NCBI GenBank assembly: GCA_033297075.1
Contig: MU858158.1
Location: 1 to 64,000 of the forward strand
DNA: 64,000 bases
Direction of reading: 5' to 3'
Source of the DNA: Rhypophila decipiens
Lineage: Eukaryota > Ascomycota > Sordariomycetes > Sordariales > Naviculisporaceae
Shown here: positions 10,892-22,439 of the stretch, piece after piece
Layout of the letters: each line of letters begins with the position of its first letter
How positions within the stretch are numbered: the first letter of the stretch is position 1
Position numbers and translations under genes: made by a program
The notes under the pieces: generated by a model
What the model was told of the DNA's origin: nothing
Databases searched by the model: none
What the model saw: the letters and a program-made list of their open reading frames with translations, nothing else

Positions 10892-11476
10892 ATGCCAGGC
10901 TACAACAGAGACATTGGCAATGGTACCCATGATGATCCACGGGTAGGTCAATATCTTCTGATCATCTAATCACACTTGCTTACCGAGAACTCAACCCGGA
11001 CATTAGATCATGTGGACCTGCTCTGTAACTAGAGACACCAACCGGACAGAAGGCTGCGAGAAGGTCTCTCGCGAAGGTTGCGATATCACGGGCAGCACTC
11101 ACGTTTGGATTCGGTAAGTTACCATGCCGTCTATTTCACTCATTGCATTATATACCAAGCCCATACTTACTATGTTCCAATGCTACGCAGTCACGTTGAT
11201 CACGACACAACTCGCACCCGGACCCGCGGCGGGCGGCGCACCGTCAGAACAGATCCCCATCTGACTGTCTACATGAGCACCACATCCAGCGCATACGAGT
11301 ACGAAGGCCATCTGTTCCTCGTATACCGCAGCTCAATGCTAGGAAGGGGCAGCAAGGTTCCTAAGCGTCTGGCCGGACGGCGCGACCTGCGCTATCACCG
11401 CGGACCCAATCCCGAGCTGTGGTATAGCGATAGACGGAGCAGAAACCCTGTTATTTTCCGGAATATGGCTGCGTAG
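10892..11476 (+). CDS. Small basic orphan protein
   Basis: I do not recognise this protein. Model: exons 10892-10942, 11007-11113 and 11191-11476 with introns of 64 and 77 bp, giving 147 residues. All junctions are GT-AG and the frame is kept across each, which supports a real gene. The N-terminal half has spaced Cys residues (WTCSV, EGCEKV, EGCDI). The middle is Arg-rich (TRTRTRGGRR), followed by a YMSTTSSAYEYEGHLFLVY segment and a basic C-terminus ending FRNMAA. There is no signal peptide, membrane segment or known domain. It lies between the kinase and the conserved protein at 12246 with no sign of co-regulation. A lineage-specific nuclear or nucleic-acid-binding protein is a guess from charge alone. 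Confidence 0.55.
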
Positions 11477-12245
11477 AAGCAAGATTGGGTCTTACCCAGT
11501 CATTTGGTCTACATTTCCCTCTGCATGCTGGCATGAGAAGGGTTTCACTTTAGCATATATCGGTGTGGTTTTCCCGGAGTTTGGATATATGTGGGACATG
11601 ATTTAAGAGTAAGAAACAATATCGGGCGTTTGATCATGGATTCATGGACAGCCGCATATAATAATATTACATGGGAATCTTCACAAAATGTCCTTGTCGT
11701 GAATGTTGCTTTGAACAAACAAAAGTCAAACCTGTGCACTCGCAACCCAACCAGCCATCCAGAAACCAAAAGAAAAAGGACTAAAGCAAGCGGTAAGACG
11801 AGCCTCTGATTCACATCAAATATTCCGACTCTGCAGACGTGACGAAAGCAGCTGATTCCTGCAGTCGAATCGTATCAGAAGAAAGGAGTTTTTGCTTACA
11901 TAATCCGGCTGGTCAACAAAGTCCTGGATTGTGAAAGGTGTTAACAACTTGGAAGAAAAGTAAGGTCAGGATGAAAATAGGTCGACTAATAAAGACCGCT
12001 AAGACCTTTCTCCAAATTTGTTTGATCGGCAATCCATAGGGCTGCAAGGGCTGATATATGGTGACTGACGGTTTCGGTGGTTCTGAAGCAAGAAGCAATC
12101 GGTACCTTGATGGGCAACTCGCAATCGATGACATCATACCGTGTTCACCGCACTTATAGTAAAATATATTTCGTGTTTTGGGGATCTCTTTCCAAAACTT
12201 TCGCCGAACATCTCATTTTGCAATTGATACTTCAATCAAAACACC
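11477..12245. other. Intergenic
   Basis: 3' flank of the small orphan gene and promoter of the next gene. A TATA-like A/T stretch lies near 12165. No gene seen. Confidence 0.5.
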
Positions 12246-13545
12246 ATGACCGCCACCACAAGATCTTCGGCCAAGAAGGAGGACAAGGACGCGGCTCCTC
12301 CTGCCTCCGAAGCTGAGCCCGGCTCTAAGCACAAGCCCGACACAGAGGCCAGGGACGAGGTTGAATCAAACGAACATGTCAATAAGAAAGCAAAATCGTC
12401 TGGCGAGAAAACGCAAAAGACTCTGGAAGAGACAATTAGCGGGTATATACCTTGTTCCCCTCTCAGACCATCACCAAATCATCAACGCTAACCTGACCGG
12501 CGCGATAGCAAAGACAAAGGCCCAAAGGAGGAACCCAAGGGACCCAAAGACGCCGAAGAAACCAAACCCACAACCGGCGAAAGCGCAGTCGACCCCCACG
12601 GCCGCGATGCGGACCTAGACTCTGAATCCTCCGTCCCCTCCAGCATACTCGAAAAAGGCATAATCTACTTCTTCTTCCGCGGCCGCGTAAACACCCAAGA
12701 GCCCTCCGAAGTCAACGAAATCGCCCGAAGCTACATCCTCCTGCGACCAATCGAAAAGGACGCCAAACTCACCAGCGGCCCCATAGGCGATGCCAAAAAC
12801 AGCAGATTATGCGTCATTCCCAAGAAGGTCCTCCCTCAGTCCGGTCGAGATAGATGGATCTCGTTTGTCGAAAAGTCCGGGGTCTCGTTCGAAGAGCTGA
12901 AGAACGAATTTCTCTCAAAGTCGGAGTACATGACCAAGACGGCGGGGCACAGAACTACGCCTGCCGCGACGCCCATTGGCGAGGGAGTGTATGCTATTAC
13001 TAGCACCGGACGGGAGAGTCACCTGGTTTATATGCTTACCTTGCCGGGGAAATTGGGCGAGGTGCAAAAGGAGATTGGGCTGAAGGAGAAGGGCAGTTTT
13101 GTGATTAGCACCAAGAACCCGGCCTACCCTGGTACTGCTAATGCACGCTTGCCCGAGGGGGCGGAGTATCCAGAAGAGTATGTTGCTTCTTTTTTTACCA
13201 TTCCTTCTGATGGCCTTCTTTACGAGAATTGCTAACCTTGCGACTATGTCTAGAATCAAGAAGGAATTCCACTCCCGCAGATGGATGCCCACCCAGCCGC
13301 ACCACCTCGACTACCCCAACGCACAGTTCTTGCTGGTAGGAGAATCTTCGGGTGTGGAGAAGGCCCTCGAGCCGCAGGAGGAGGACCAGAAGCAAGGAAA
13401 CGAAGAGCCTGCCGAGGAGATGGAAAAGCTCGAGGAGGAAGATACACAGCGCATGAGAGGGCTGAGCAAAGACGACTCGGTCAGTATCTTTAAGGATTTG
13501 GAGGTCAATGCGAAGGACTATCCGAAGCTGCAGACTACCTTTTGA
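12246..13545 (+). CDS. Conserved filamentous-fungal protein, nuclear type
   Basis: 385 residues from exons 12246-12442, 12509-13177 and 13254-13545. The introns (66 and 76 bp) both carry a GCTAACC branch point. The N-terminal 110 residues are charged and disordered, with KKAK and KGPKEEPKGPK basic patches suggesting nuclear location. The conserved core runs from LEKGIIYFFFRGRV (about residue 120) through EIARSYILLRPI, KKVLPQSG, TKTAGHRTTPAATP, GVYAITSTGRESHLVYMLTLP and FVISTKNP to HLDYPNAQFLLVGE. An acidic tail ends the protein. From memory, orthologues in other Pezizomycotina often carry the database name BTB domain transcription factor. I cannot see a convincing BTB fold here, so that name should be treated with caution. 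Function unknown. Confidence 0.82.
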
Positions 13546-14673
13546 TTTGTACCGCAAGGACTGCTAGCGATGGGTAATTTGGCGTTTTATTGGGATTCTT
13601 CTCTTTCGTTTTGTTCTGACGAGGCGATATCGCTATCTGTGGCCGGAAGAGCACGTGGTGCGACATGTGGATTAGAACCCAGGTACCCCGTTCGGATACA
13701 AATAATACCTTTTAGGGGACTAGTCAGATTCGGTCCATTCAGATGGTCAGATGAGACCGCCTTGAACGAAATGTGATGATATGATAAATATGTCCTAATC
13801 AGTCTTAGCATCCCACAAGGTGAGTGCACCATAACATGCCGGTATAATGTATTCGCCTTGCCACTCCATTCATCTGCAATCAATTACAAACGCTTCGTTT
13901 GCCGGGAAATCATTGCCGGGTTTTGAGTCTCGACCCTTTGAAGCCTGAAGCACACTTGATTTCCCTGGGTAACTTCGAAGTAAGGGCGGTTACATTCCGG
14001 CAGTGAGGTGCATATCCGCTCTCAGTTCGCCACTTTTACAAATTACAGTCTAGACTTTAGACTTCACATGTGTAGGTACACAATTTTGGTGTCGCCACAT
14101 TATACACTTGCATAGCACTTGTATGTACAAGCTGGTACTGCACAGCTACTTAAAGCCGAGCAGCACCGGAGCTTGATATGCCCAGCCAATCTTCAACGGT
14201 CTCGCTAGATGTAGGCACAAAAAGACCCATGGACAGAGAAGGAAGACATCACGAGCGGGGTCGAGAAGCTTGGGACCTTCAAAGCTCCTCAATAGTCTGG
14301 CGGGACTACTGCCTGTTGTGGTGATATCTATCGTGATAGGTGGGCTAGGTTGTATTTATATCCCGATTGGGAGGTATGCCACGGGTGCTCGTGCAGATGC
14401 TCTAAAACCCCGACGGCATCTTCTTTCGAAACTTTGCCCTCTTTGTACATTCTCGCAGCTTGGACCTACCTCACGGATTGATGATATCCCCGGTTGTCAG
14501 TTAGCAAGGTTACTGTGTGCTTGTTCAGGCGGCTGATATATAAATATTTGGGGCCCTTTTTTGTTCTCTTGCAGACACCTCTGCTGGTCTAGGATCAATA
14601 ATTTCGGATGCGACCACCTCCTACTTTGTGCTGTTAAAGGGCTAGTAACAGCAATATCGTCGACACTGTCACC
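13546..14673. other. Intergenic
   Basis: 1.1 kb with the 3' flank of the previous gene and the promoter of the TRI12-type transporter. No gene or repeat recognised. Confidence 0.5.
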
Positions 14674-16761
14674 ATGACAGCCGAGAAAACCAGCGGGGAC
14701 TCTCCTATCACCCCCACAAATGGCAACGAGAAACACGATGCTGCTCCCATCCACACTCACCGCGAACTCCTGGCAGTCAAACCAATCGAAGAAGAAGCCC
14801 ACGATGGGGACATTCACATCAACCTCAGTTGGCGCTCCTGGCTCGTCGTCTTCATAACTTGCTTCGCGTAAGCATCCTCACCTGACCTGACCCCAACAGC
14901 TCCCAAAGAAAACCATACTCACACCCGCTTTCCGTAAAACAGAATTATGGCCCAAGTATTCGTAGTAGTAGCAGCCGGTTCCGTAATAGCATTCATAATC
15001 AGGGACGTAGGCGACGCCTCCCTAGCAGGGTGGATCATCCAGGGCCCGCTCCTAATGCAATCCGTTCTCTCGCCCATCGTGGGTCGACTCTCGGATGTCG
15101 TCGATAGGAAATATCTTGCCGCGTTGCCGCCGCTGGTAGCGTTCGCGGGCGCGGTAGTCTCGGCCAAGGCGACCTCTATGCATATGCTCATCGGTGGCGG
15201 CATCTTGATCGGCACGACGTTGTCGACTATTTCCATTGTGCAAGCTATTCCCTCCGAGATCCTGCCGCTCAAGTATCGCGCGCTTGCTAATGGGTTTGCC
15301 TTTGTGGGCGGATCACTGGGCGGCATGTGAGTCTCATTCCCCCCATTCCATTTGAATAGCTGGGTAGATTTGCGTGCTGATGACAGGAATCGGATAGCAT
15401 CGGCGGAATTGGAGCTGGAGCGGTGACCAATGTCGACTCTGGCGGATGGCGGTATATCTTCTGGATGCAGGCTGCTTTCCACGGGGCGACCTCGTTAGGT
15501 TTGCTTCTTTTCTACTGGCCGCCCAAGACCGAGTACCCCAAGATGTCGTACAAGGAGATGGTTTGGGCTATTGATCCCATCGGGTCCATAACGTTTATTT
15601 TGAGCGCGACGCTGATGCTTCTTGGTCTTGACTGGGCGGCGGGAACATATAAATGGTCAGATCCGCACGTCGCAGTGCCGTTGAGCATCGGTCTGGCATT
15701 GCTCGTCGTCTTTTGCGTTTATGGTAAGCTTTGTCCAATCCAAGCTCAAGAATGGATTACTAACGGTACCCAAAGAATGGAAAGGCAGGTCCGATGGATT
15801 AGTGGCGCACATCTTCTTCCACCGAGACAAGAACTTTGCCTTTTCGGTGTTTGCCTTTGCCGTGGAGGGATGGATCTTTTACAGCGCCGTCAACTCCATC
15901 ACGCCCCAGCTCGTGCTCAACCTGGGCTTCGAAGACAATGCCTGGCACATCAGTCTTCGTCAGCTGTCCTTCTCGCTGACGAACTTGCTCTTCTCGCTGG
16001 TTGTGACGTGGTATTCGACAAAGTTCAAGGACCTCAAGAGCCCGCTGCTGGTGACCTGGGTGTTTTTCTTGGTTGTGTAAGTTGTCTGCTGGAACCGAGG
16101 GCACTGGACAGACTGCTGACTTGCGAATTTGTGAAGGACAATATGCTATGCTGCCTTCCAGCCTGGCTGGGATAATGCGCAGATTGGGTTCAACGTCCTT
16201 GCTGGAATTGGCCAGTCAGGACCCTTGACCTTGCTGGTTGCGTGTGTTCAGTTCACAAGGTAAAGCTTATCTCAACAATCAAATCTCTCCATTACACGGC
16301 TGACTCGTTTTGTCACCAGCCCCCATGCCTACCTGAGTACAGCAACCGGTCTTGCATTCGCAGCAAGAGCAATCGGCGGGGCGTTCGGAAGTGCTACTCT
16401 TGACGCGATAATCAACGGTCGCCTTGCAGCAAATTACGGTCCGGCCGTTTCCAGTGCGGCTCTTGGTGCGGGTCTACCGGCAGGTAGTGTCGAGGCGCTC
16501 TTGGGAGCACTTGCCCTGGGCAAAATTGGGGACGAGAGCGTCTCGGGGGCAACGGCTGAGATTTGGGTTGCTGCCGTGACAGAGAGTCAGGCGCAGTATG
16601 CAGCTGCTTATCGGCTTGCTTGGGCGTCAATTATCCCATTTGTATTTTTGGCTACGGTTGCTGTTGGCTTGCTTAAAGGGGTGAGTGACTTGATGACGGA
16701 GAAGGTCGAGGCGACAGTCGAGCACATCGCTGGGAAGGATAAGGATGGGGCAAATGCTTGA
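14674..16761 (+). CDS. TRI12-type MFS transporter (siderophore / secondary-metabolite efflux type)
   Basis: Fourteen-helix major facilitator of 589 residues, family of fungal siderophore-iron and trichothecene-type efflux pumps. Six exons: 14674-14867, 14943-15326, 15398-15723, 15776-16076, 16137-16259, 16320-16761. The introns are 75, 71, 52, 60 and 60 bp, and all junctions keep frame. Family marks are the cytosolic HINLSWRSW lead-in to helix 1, GRLSDVVDRKYL (MFS motif A), QAIPSEILPLKYRALANG, GAGAVTNVDSGGWRYIFWM, the RDKNFAFSVFAFAVEGW half-protein junction and SPHAYLSTATGLAFAARAIGGAFG near the C-terminus. No siderophore synthetase, PKS or terpene synthase is nearby, so it looks like a stand-alone transporter and not part of a metabolite cluster. 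The substrate is not predictable from sequence. The start MTAEKTSG is the first Met of the frame. Confidence 0.9.
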
Positions 16762-19700
16762 GGCAGGCATGGTGCTGGTAGCCAAGGTGTGACTTCCAGT
16801 TGATGATTACAAATTGGCCAGATGAGAGATCGCGGGTAGGACGATGTTCCGAAATTAATTGTTCCTCGGAAAAGGAAGGAACTGAAAGCCTCCAGGTCCA
16901 CTCGGAGAGAAACCTGAGCCGACCTTCGACTCTGGCGCACCCTGTCCCACACCGAGAAATCTAAACACCACACAGAGTACCTTAGGTAGGAGCATTGGGA
17001 CCACTTCGAGAAGTCGCGGCTCCTTTCCTCAACTTACCTTTTCTTTGTCTCTGAATCTTTTTCGGGAATAGCTACGTCGCAACTGCTCATAAATTTGGTA
17101 GAATTCAATGTCCATTCCTGTCATAAACCTCACTCTGAGTTTGCTCTTGTACAAATCCCAAAGTTTATGGTTTGTACGATCGATATCAAGAACCTATCCA
17201 AGTATCCATAGTGTTGTTCGAGTTTCGGTTTTATCTGACAAGGTCGTAGGGTGGGTCAGCGGATGTGTTTCGAAACTTGGGATAGTCCATAGCATGCGAG
17301 TTTTACTTCATTAGTACATATCAATGTATTTTCTTTTTCGAGCTGCTTAGACGCCTTACTGCTTTGCGTTCTGGTGAGCACATTCTGTCCTGACTCCTGA
17401 TGGAAAGTGTGTTATTCTAAGTTGCAAACTGTGTCATCGTATCAAGATCTACCTAGGCCTTGCAGGATCGGAGCAGCACTACGCCTGACGCGGCAAATAC
17501 TCGGGTCTCGAGAAACTTTTCCAGTGCCGTCGCTCGAGAATTAGATCTGCTCGCGTCATGACCAGAGTTATGGTAACATTTCCTTTGTTTTCTGGGCTAC
17601 GATTGAAACTCAGTGGCTCACCCGAAAAGCTGCTGGAATATGAGAACTGCGCTGTCAGATCTCACATCTCACATTGTTTGAAGTTCTGCCAGCCAGGGTT
17701 TCTTGCCTTCTCTTTTTCTTCATTTTCTTGTCACAGGTTTAGCAATCTTTCACGACGACAACTTTCCTGACATGGCTTTTTTTTGCCAAGGCAGAACCTT
17801 GCAGCAGTGTAGGTTCTTGGAGGTAGCTATATACGTACACGGTCCTTGAACAAGGCTAAAGGGTCTCGGGCAGGTCGGGCCAGCGCTGCTCGTGGCAACA
17901 GGAAAAAATCACTAGGTACTAATTCAAGTGCTCGATAGGAAACTCATCGTCCCTTCTAATACCAATATAATCTTATGTAATTAAAAGTTAATTTATCGTT
18001 TAAATTTTAGAAAGTAGCTGCTCTACATGGACGTTCTATATATACAGAAGATTGTATTCTACACATACTAGTTAAAGAAAGTAGAAAAAAGAGCAAAAGC
18101 TCCGGGCACCCGTTACAGGGTGCCCAGCCGAAAAGCAACCAACTGCTTTTACGAAGAAAGAAATTTTTATACGGACGGGATGGGGTTCGAACCCATAACC
18201 ACCGTCGGGAGGGGGGTCGGACGGCGGCGACGGGGGGTCGGGCAGCGAGGGGCAGATTAACCACTTGGCCGACGGGCCATTCTGGTGTCTCTGTTATTCC
18301 CCTCGCTGTTGGAATTGAGCCTGGAATTTAGGGGTTATAAATGGGGGATCTGATCTGATCTTTGGCTTGTGTGGTTGGCGGAAGAGCCCAGATCAAGGCA
18401 TTACTCGAGCTACTGGTAGACTCAGTTTGCCTCGAGGTAGGTAACTTCACTGATGATGACTTTGTTTTTATTACGGCTTCGTATCGGGTCTGATCAGAAT
18501 CCCGAAAGCTATATTTTGCAGTGTGGACAGTGGAGATGAGCAACACCCTCGGTTGGTGGTTTGTCCTTTCTCTGTGTTTCAACAACTCTGACTGTCAGTG
18601 CTTGGGGCAAGTGATGGACTCATTCGGCAAACACCGTATGAGGTTAAGACGATGGCAGTCTTAACGAAGCCAGGTGAGGACAGGTGTATGCCCAACCGTT
18701 CACGGTTCACGGTTCACCTTGAACCCAAACAGGGTCCGGATTTGTCCAGGTCTTGCCAGAATCAAGAGCGGTTCGAATGTGAACATCTCATTATGGCTAT
18801 CCATGTCGTGTAAAGCTTTGATAATCTGATTTACTCGCCTTTTCCCGAAACTTGGTTGACATGAGGTGGTTGAGGCTGATAATCTGACAAGATTTTCCAT
18901 TGCGCCAGACAGCTGTCAAAGCAATATCTGCTACCCGGCTACCCGTTTGCCAGGTCTGGTAGGCAATTACGGAGTAAATGCTATTAATAACCCCTTGGTC
19001 TGGGGTAAATACTATCCTAGCATATGCTGACCAAGGCAAGGAAATGTTGCAAGGCAGTGAGTAGCCAGGTAGTATTTCCAGCCAAATTCTTGTACGGATT
19101 CCGCAACAAGAGAGGTTAGTACGTAGGTAAGGCAGCTTTTCAATTCCAGCCCAGTTTGACGCCCTTCAAAGTTCGGAGCTAGAAAAATGCAAGGTAGTAA
19201 TAATTCCGTTGAATCCGTGGTAACAGTTCGGAAATCAGTTCCGAGCTGATAGGTCCGTATGTCAAAGTGCTGATCATCCACCAACTCAAATTCAGCTTCG
19301 CGCTCGCACTTAGGGAGAGAGACAAGACAAGAAAGAATGAGAAGGTTTATCACCAGTGACCCTCGGGTTTCTCAATGACAGCCTGCCCCCCTGTCGCGTC
19401 ATATTATGTCATAAAGAGTCGAGATAGCAAAAAGGTGAGATTTGAGTATGCAGTGTAAAGGTCTGCACCTCCAGAAACGCACCCCAGTCAGGGGTCACGG
19501 CAGTTGTCAAAATCACGTCTTTGACGGCTTGACGTGGGACGAGTTGGTGATACGGGAGAGGGTAGTCCACGTTTGGTCTAGGCCATTATTGGGCCTATAT
19601 GACGCCTCTGTTAACGACAAGGGATCGGAAACGAAACGACGCCCAAAACGCCATGGCTTGAGCAAGCGAAATCCCGGGAAACGAGAAAAAGGCGGGGGAA

Positions 19701-22439
19701 AGGAAAAAAACTCTACTCGGACGGCATGAGCCGGGAGGTTGGGAAATGGGAATCAGTGTGTGTACACTAATTGGCGCCTGTTTTCTGCAGCTGTTTTTCC
19801 AAAGATTCCTGGTTCGGAGTTCCTAGGACTCCTTGTCAAGTGATGGGACTTGGTTATGTTGTGTGCCGTCATACCAGCATGCTGTTGGTTGGTGCAAGGT
19901 TCCCATTTGGCTGACGTCGTGAGGGACGAGAGTGTGGTTGAGGGAATACAGCAGAATCTTCTTCCTCTCACCGCCAGGTTCGCAAGCTTACCTCTAGCTC
20001 CGGCTCGACTGGACTCGGCAAATCTTTAGCTTGCAGGCAAAGCAAGGCAAGCACGCAAGCCGTCTTGGGAGGAGCAACATGCTTGCCAGGAACGTGGGTT
20101 GGACCATGGATCAAGGTACCGAACTTGAGGTGGTAATGATGGGATATCTTCCCGTCGTTGATACGGCCACACTTGGACCTCGTAGGACTCTGCATATCGC
20201 ATGCAATAAAACACAAGGAAACCCCCGGGACAACGGAGGAAAATAAGACGAGAGAGATACTCGCAATCTTGGCAAGTCGGTCTTCATGTTGGCTTGTGCA
20301 GGACAATTAGAGAATAGCAATGTAGTAAGAAAGAGACGAAACGGGTATTCAAGGTTTCACAACCTCAACCAAAAGGCATGGTCTTGCAGGATTTGTCAAG
20401 AGCCCGCCGAATCTGAACCGCACATGACCCGCAGAGCGACCCAAGATATGTATCATGTATGACGGCGGCGGCACTTGGGCGGAAACTTTTTCGACGCCCG
20501 TTGTTCCTTCCGTTCTTTTTTCGATAAGATGGCGATCAACGAATGGATGTCTCCTTTCCTTGGTTCGGTGAGATGATTCTAGGCCGTGGCTGGCGATATC
20601 TAGTGATGTGGCAGGTATGCATGGGCCATGCAGGATAAGGTGCGTGCATGGGAAGGAGGGACGGAGGGACGGAGGGGTGCATTCGTCTATTTGGCTCTGC
20701 TCATTGCTTCGGCTTCGGGGCTGTACGGAGATGGCTGTCGAAGGAAGGAAACACAGACGGGACACTCGGGCGTTTTCTCATCTGTCTTTCGACAGCTTTC
20801 CATACTCAATGGTTCTTTATTCTGGGGGAGGACATGCTCATCTGTAATCGGATGAAATCCGTTTGTTACGCCTTTGGGAGAGAGCGGTGACCATTTGATC
20901 AATCATGTCGTATCTCGACCGTCTGTAAGAAATTAACTTTCCGTCAGGGACAGGGGGGAACAAAGTGGGGGACTGGAATAATCGCTCAGACCCGCAATCG
21001 TGATGAGCTCAACTAGTCGCCAAAAGCCTCACATCGTATCCCACTTTCTGCGAGTTCCCGTCGGTCATCTCGTCTACGCTAGCTCCCAGGGGGGCTAGCA
21101 TGGGGGCATTAGCTGCATCTGTACCCGGCAGTAGGAGCCGAGGGGACGGGTTCTGACAACTTGGCACCACCTCAACACAGTGCTTGGAGGGTAACGACCG
21201 TAACCTAGAGCGAAGCAGGTACTCCGTAATCAAGCGTGGACTCAGGGCTGTTTCGTTCCCGGCTCCACCTCTACACTATTTTCGGTCTGCTCGCCGAGGA
21301 GATGATGTCTTTGGGCTTTGTGTCCCATTTGTTCCGGCTTTCTCTCTCACTTGACCATCTTTCCCGATAAACCAAATACCAGCGAATACGTATACAAAGT
21401 TCCTTCAGACATCCTAATATCTCCACTGCTCAATTGGCGTTGTCTGTGTAGTGGACAGGACAAGAAAATAACCTCAAAACTCAACTTTCCCCTCTCACTA
21501 GTCCCCTTTTTGCGACAACAAGATTTTGCCAGGAGTTGCAAAAAGCTGAACCAACCGCTTTTGATTCTTGCTCATGATGGCACCCTGGTAAGACCCACTC
21601 TCTTAAACTACTACTACTACAAGTGTACTGCCCCCTTGCGCGATGGAACTTGTTGATAACAATCAACCTCTCCCATCCCCCTCGCTCGGGGGTTGTGCGA
21701 TACCGCGACCCAACAACAGATCAGGTTGACAAATCAGACCTCTCCAAACTGCCTCGCCATTTATATATTGTGGGCTCAGGGACTCTTGAACCTGCAAGAC
21801 TGTGGCTCTTGGGCAGAGTCATCCGTTTGTGCGACCGAAAGACATTCAAAAGATGACAAGATACTGCCAGACTGAGGCTCAAGAGAGATAATTCAGGCCC
21901 GAAACTTTTCATTTTTCATTGCTCTTTATTTGGGTCCTTTACTCAGAACAGGGTCCTCCGAGGTTCTTAAACGGTCCTGTCAGACTCGCTACGCCCCACG
22001 GCGGCATAAGAGAATCGAATCATTCAAAGTCATACAGCTTCCCGGAACCCGTGGGCCTGGTTGTCGGGTTTCTGGGCAGGGCAGATCAGGCACTGTTCAG
22101 TCGGCCGGAGAATATCCCGCGGTGGGCTGGGATACCCGTATTACCTGCCTTACCTGCCTTATCGCCCCCACGGACTGGAAAGACCGAAAAGGGGGGCATC
22201 GCACTTTCTTCTCTGTCCTATAAAAGTGGAAGGGAGTCATCGTGCTTCTGGCTGAGAGTTCATGATTCAGATTCGTTACAGTGGTCCGCCATACCCTTTC
22301 TCATCCCAAGTTAAGTTGAGATCACACGCATCTCATTACCGATATCTACCGACGATCAGGGCTACCAGTTGCACCAACTTCGAATCGGCATTACCTGGTA
22401 TCGGCTCAGGGGCAGCCGGAAGGGGCTTGAATCACACAA
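16762..22439. other. 5.7-kb gene-poor region
   Basis: No convincing protein-coding gene on either strand. Open frames are short and without codon character or splice-supported extension. It contains the SINE-like relic at about 18060-18284, a short direct repeat (CACGGTT-type, about 18697-18720) and a GGACGGAG-type microrepeat at about 20648-20672. Part of the right end must serve as the amidoligase promoter and leader. Confidence 0.5.
18060..18284 (-). mobile_element. tRNA-derived SINE-like relic
   Basis: On the minus strand a box A-like TCGGCCAAGTGG (near 18275) is followed about 85 bp later by a perfect box B-type T-arm. That T-arm is ATGGG, the loop TTCGAAC, then CCCAT (near 18183-18199). 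The 5' and 3' acceptor ends do not pair and the region between the boxes is too long and C-rich for a working tRNA, so this is a relic or a SINE head. The tail holds a perfect 8-bp hairpin (18104-18111 with 18118-18125) and A/T-rich ends. No clear target-site duplication. Confidence 0.45.

Noticed and set aside
14674..16761. Secondary-metabolite cluster around the TRI12-type transporter
   Set aside because: No synthase, P450 or tailoring enzyme within reach; neighbours are housekeeping or unknown.
18183..18284. Functional tRNA on the minus strand
   Set aside because: Acceptor ends do not pair and the region between box A and box B is too long; kept as a SINE-like relic.
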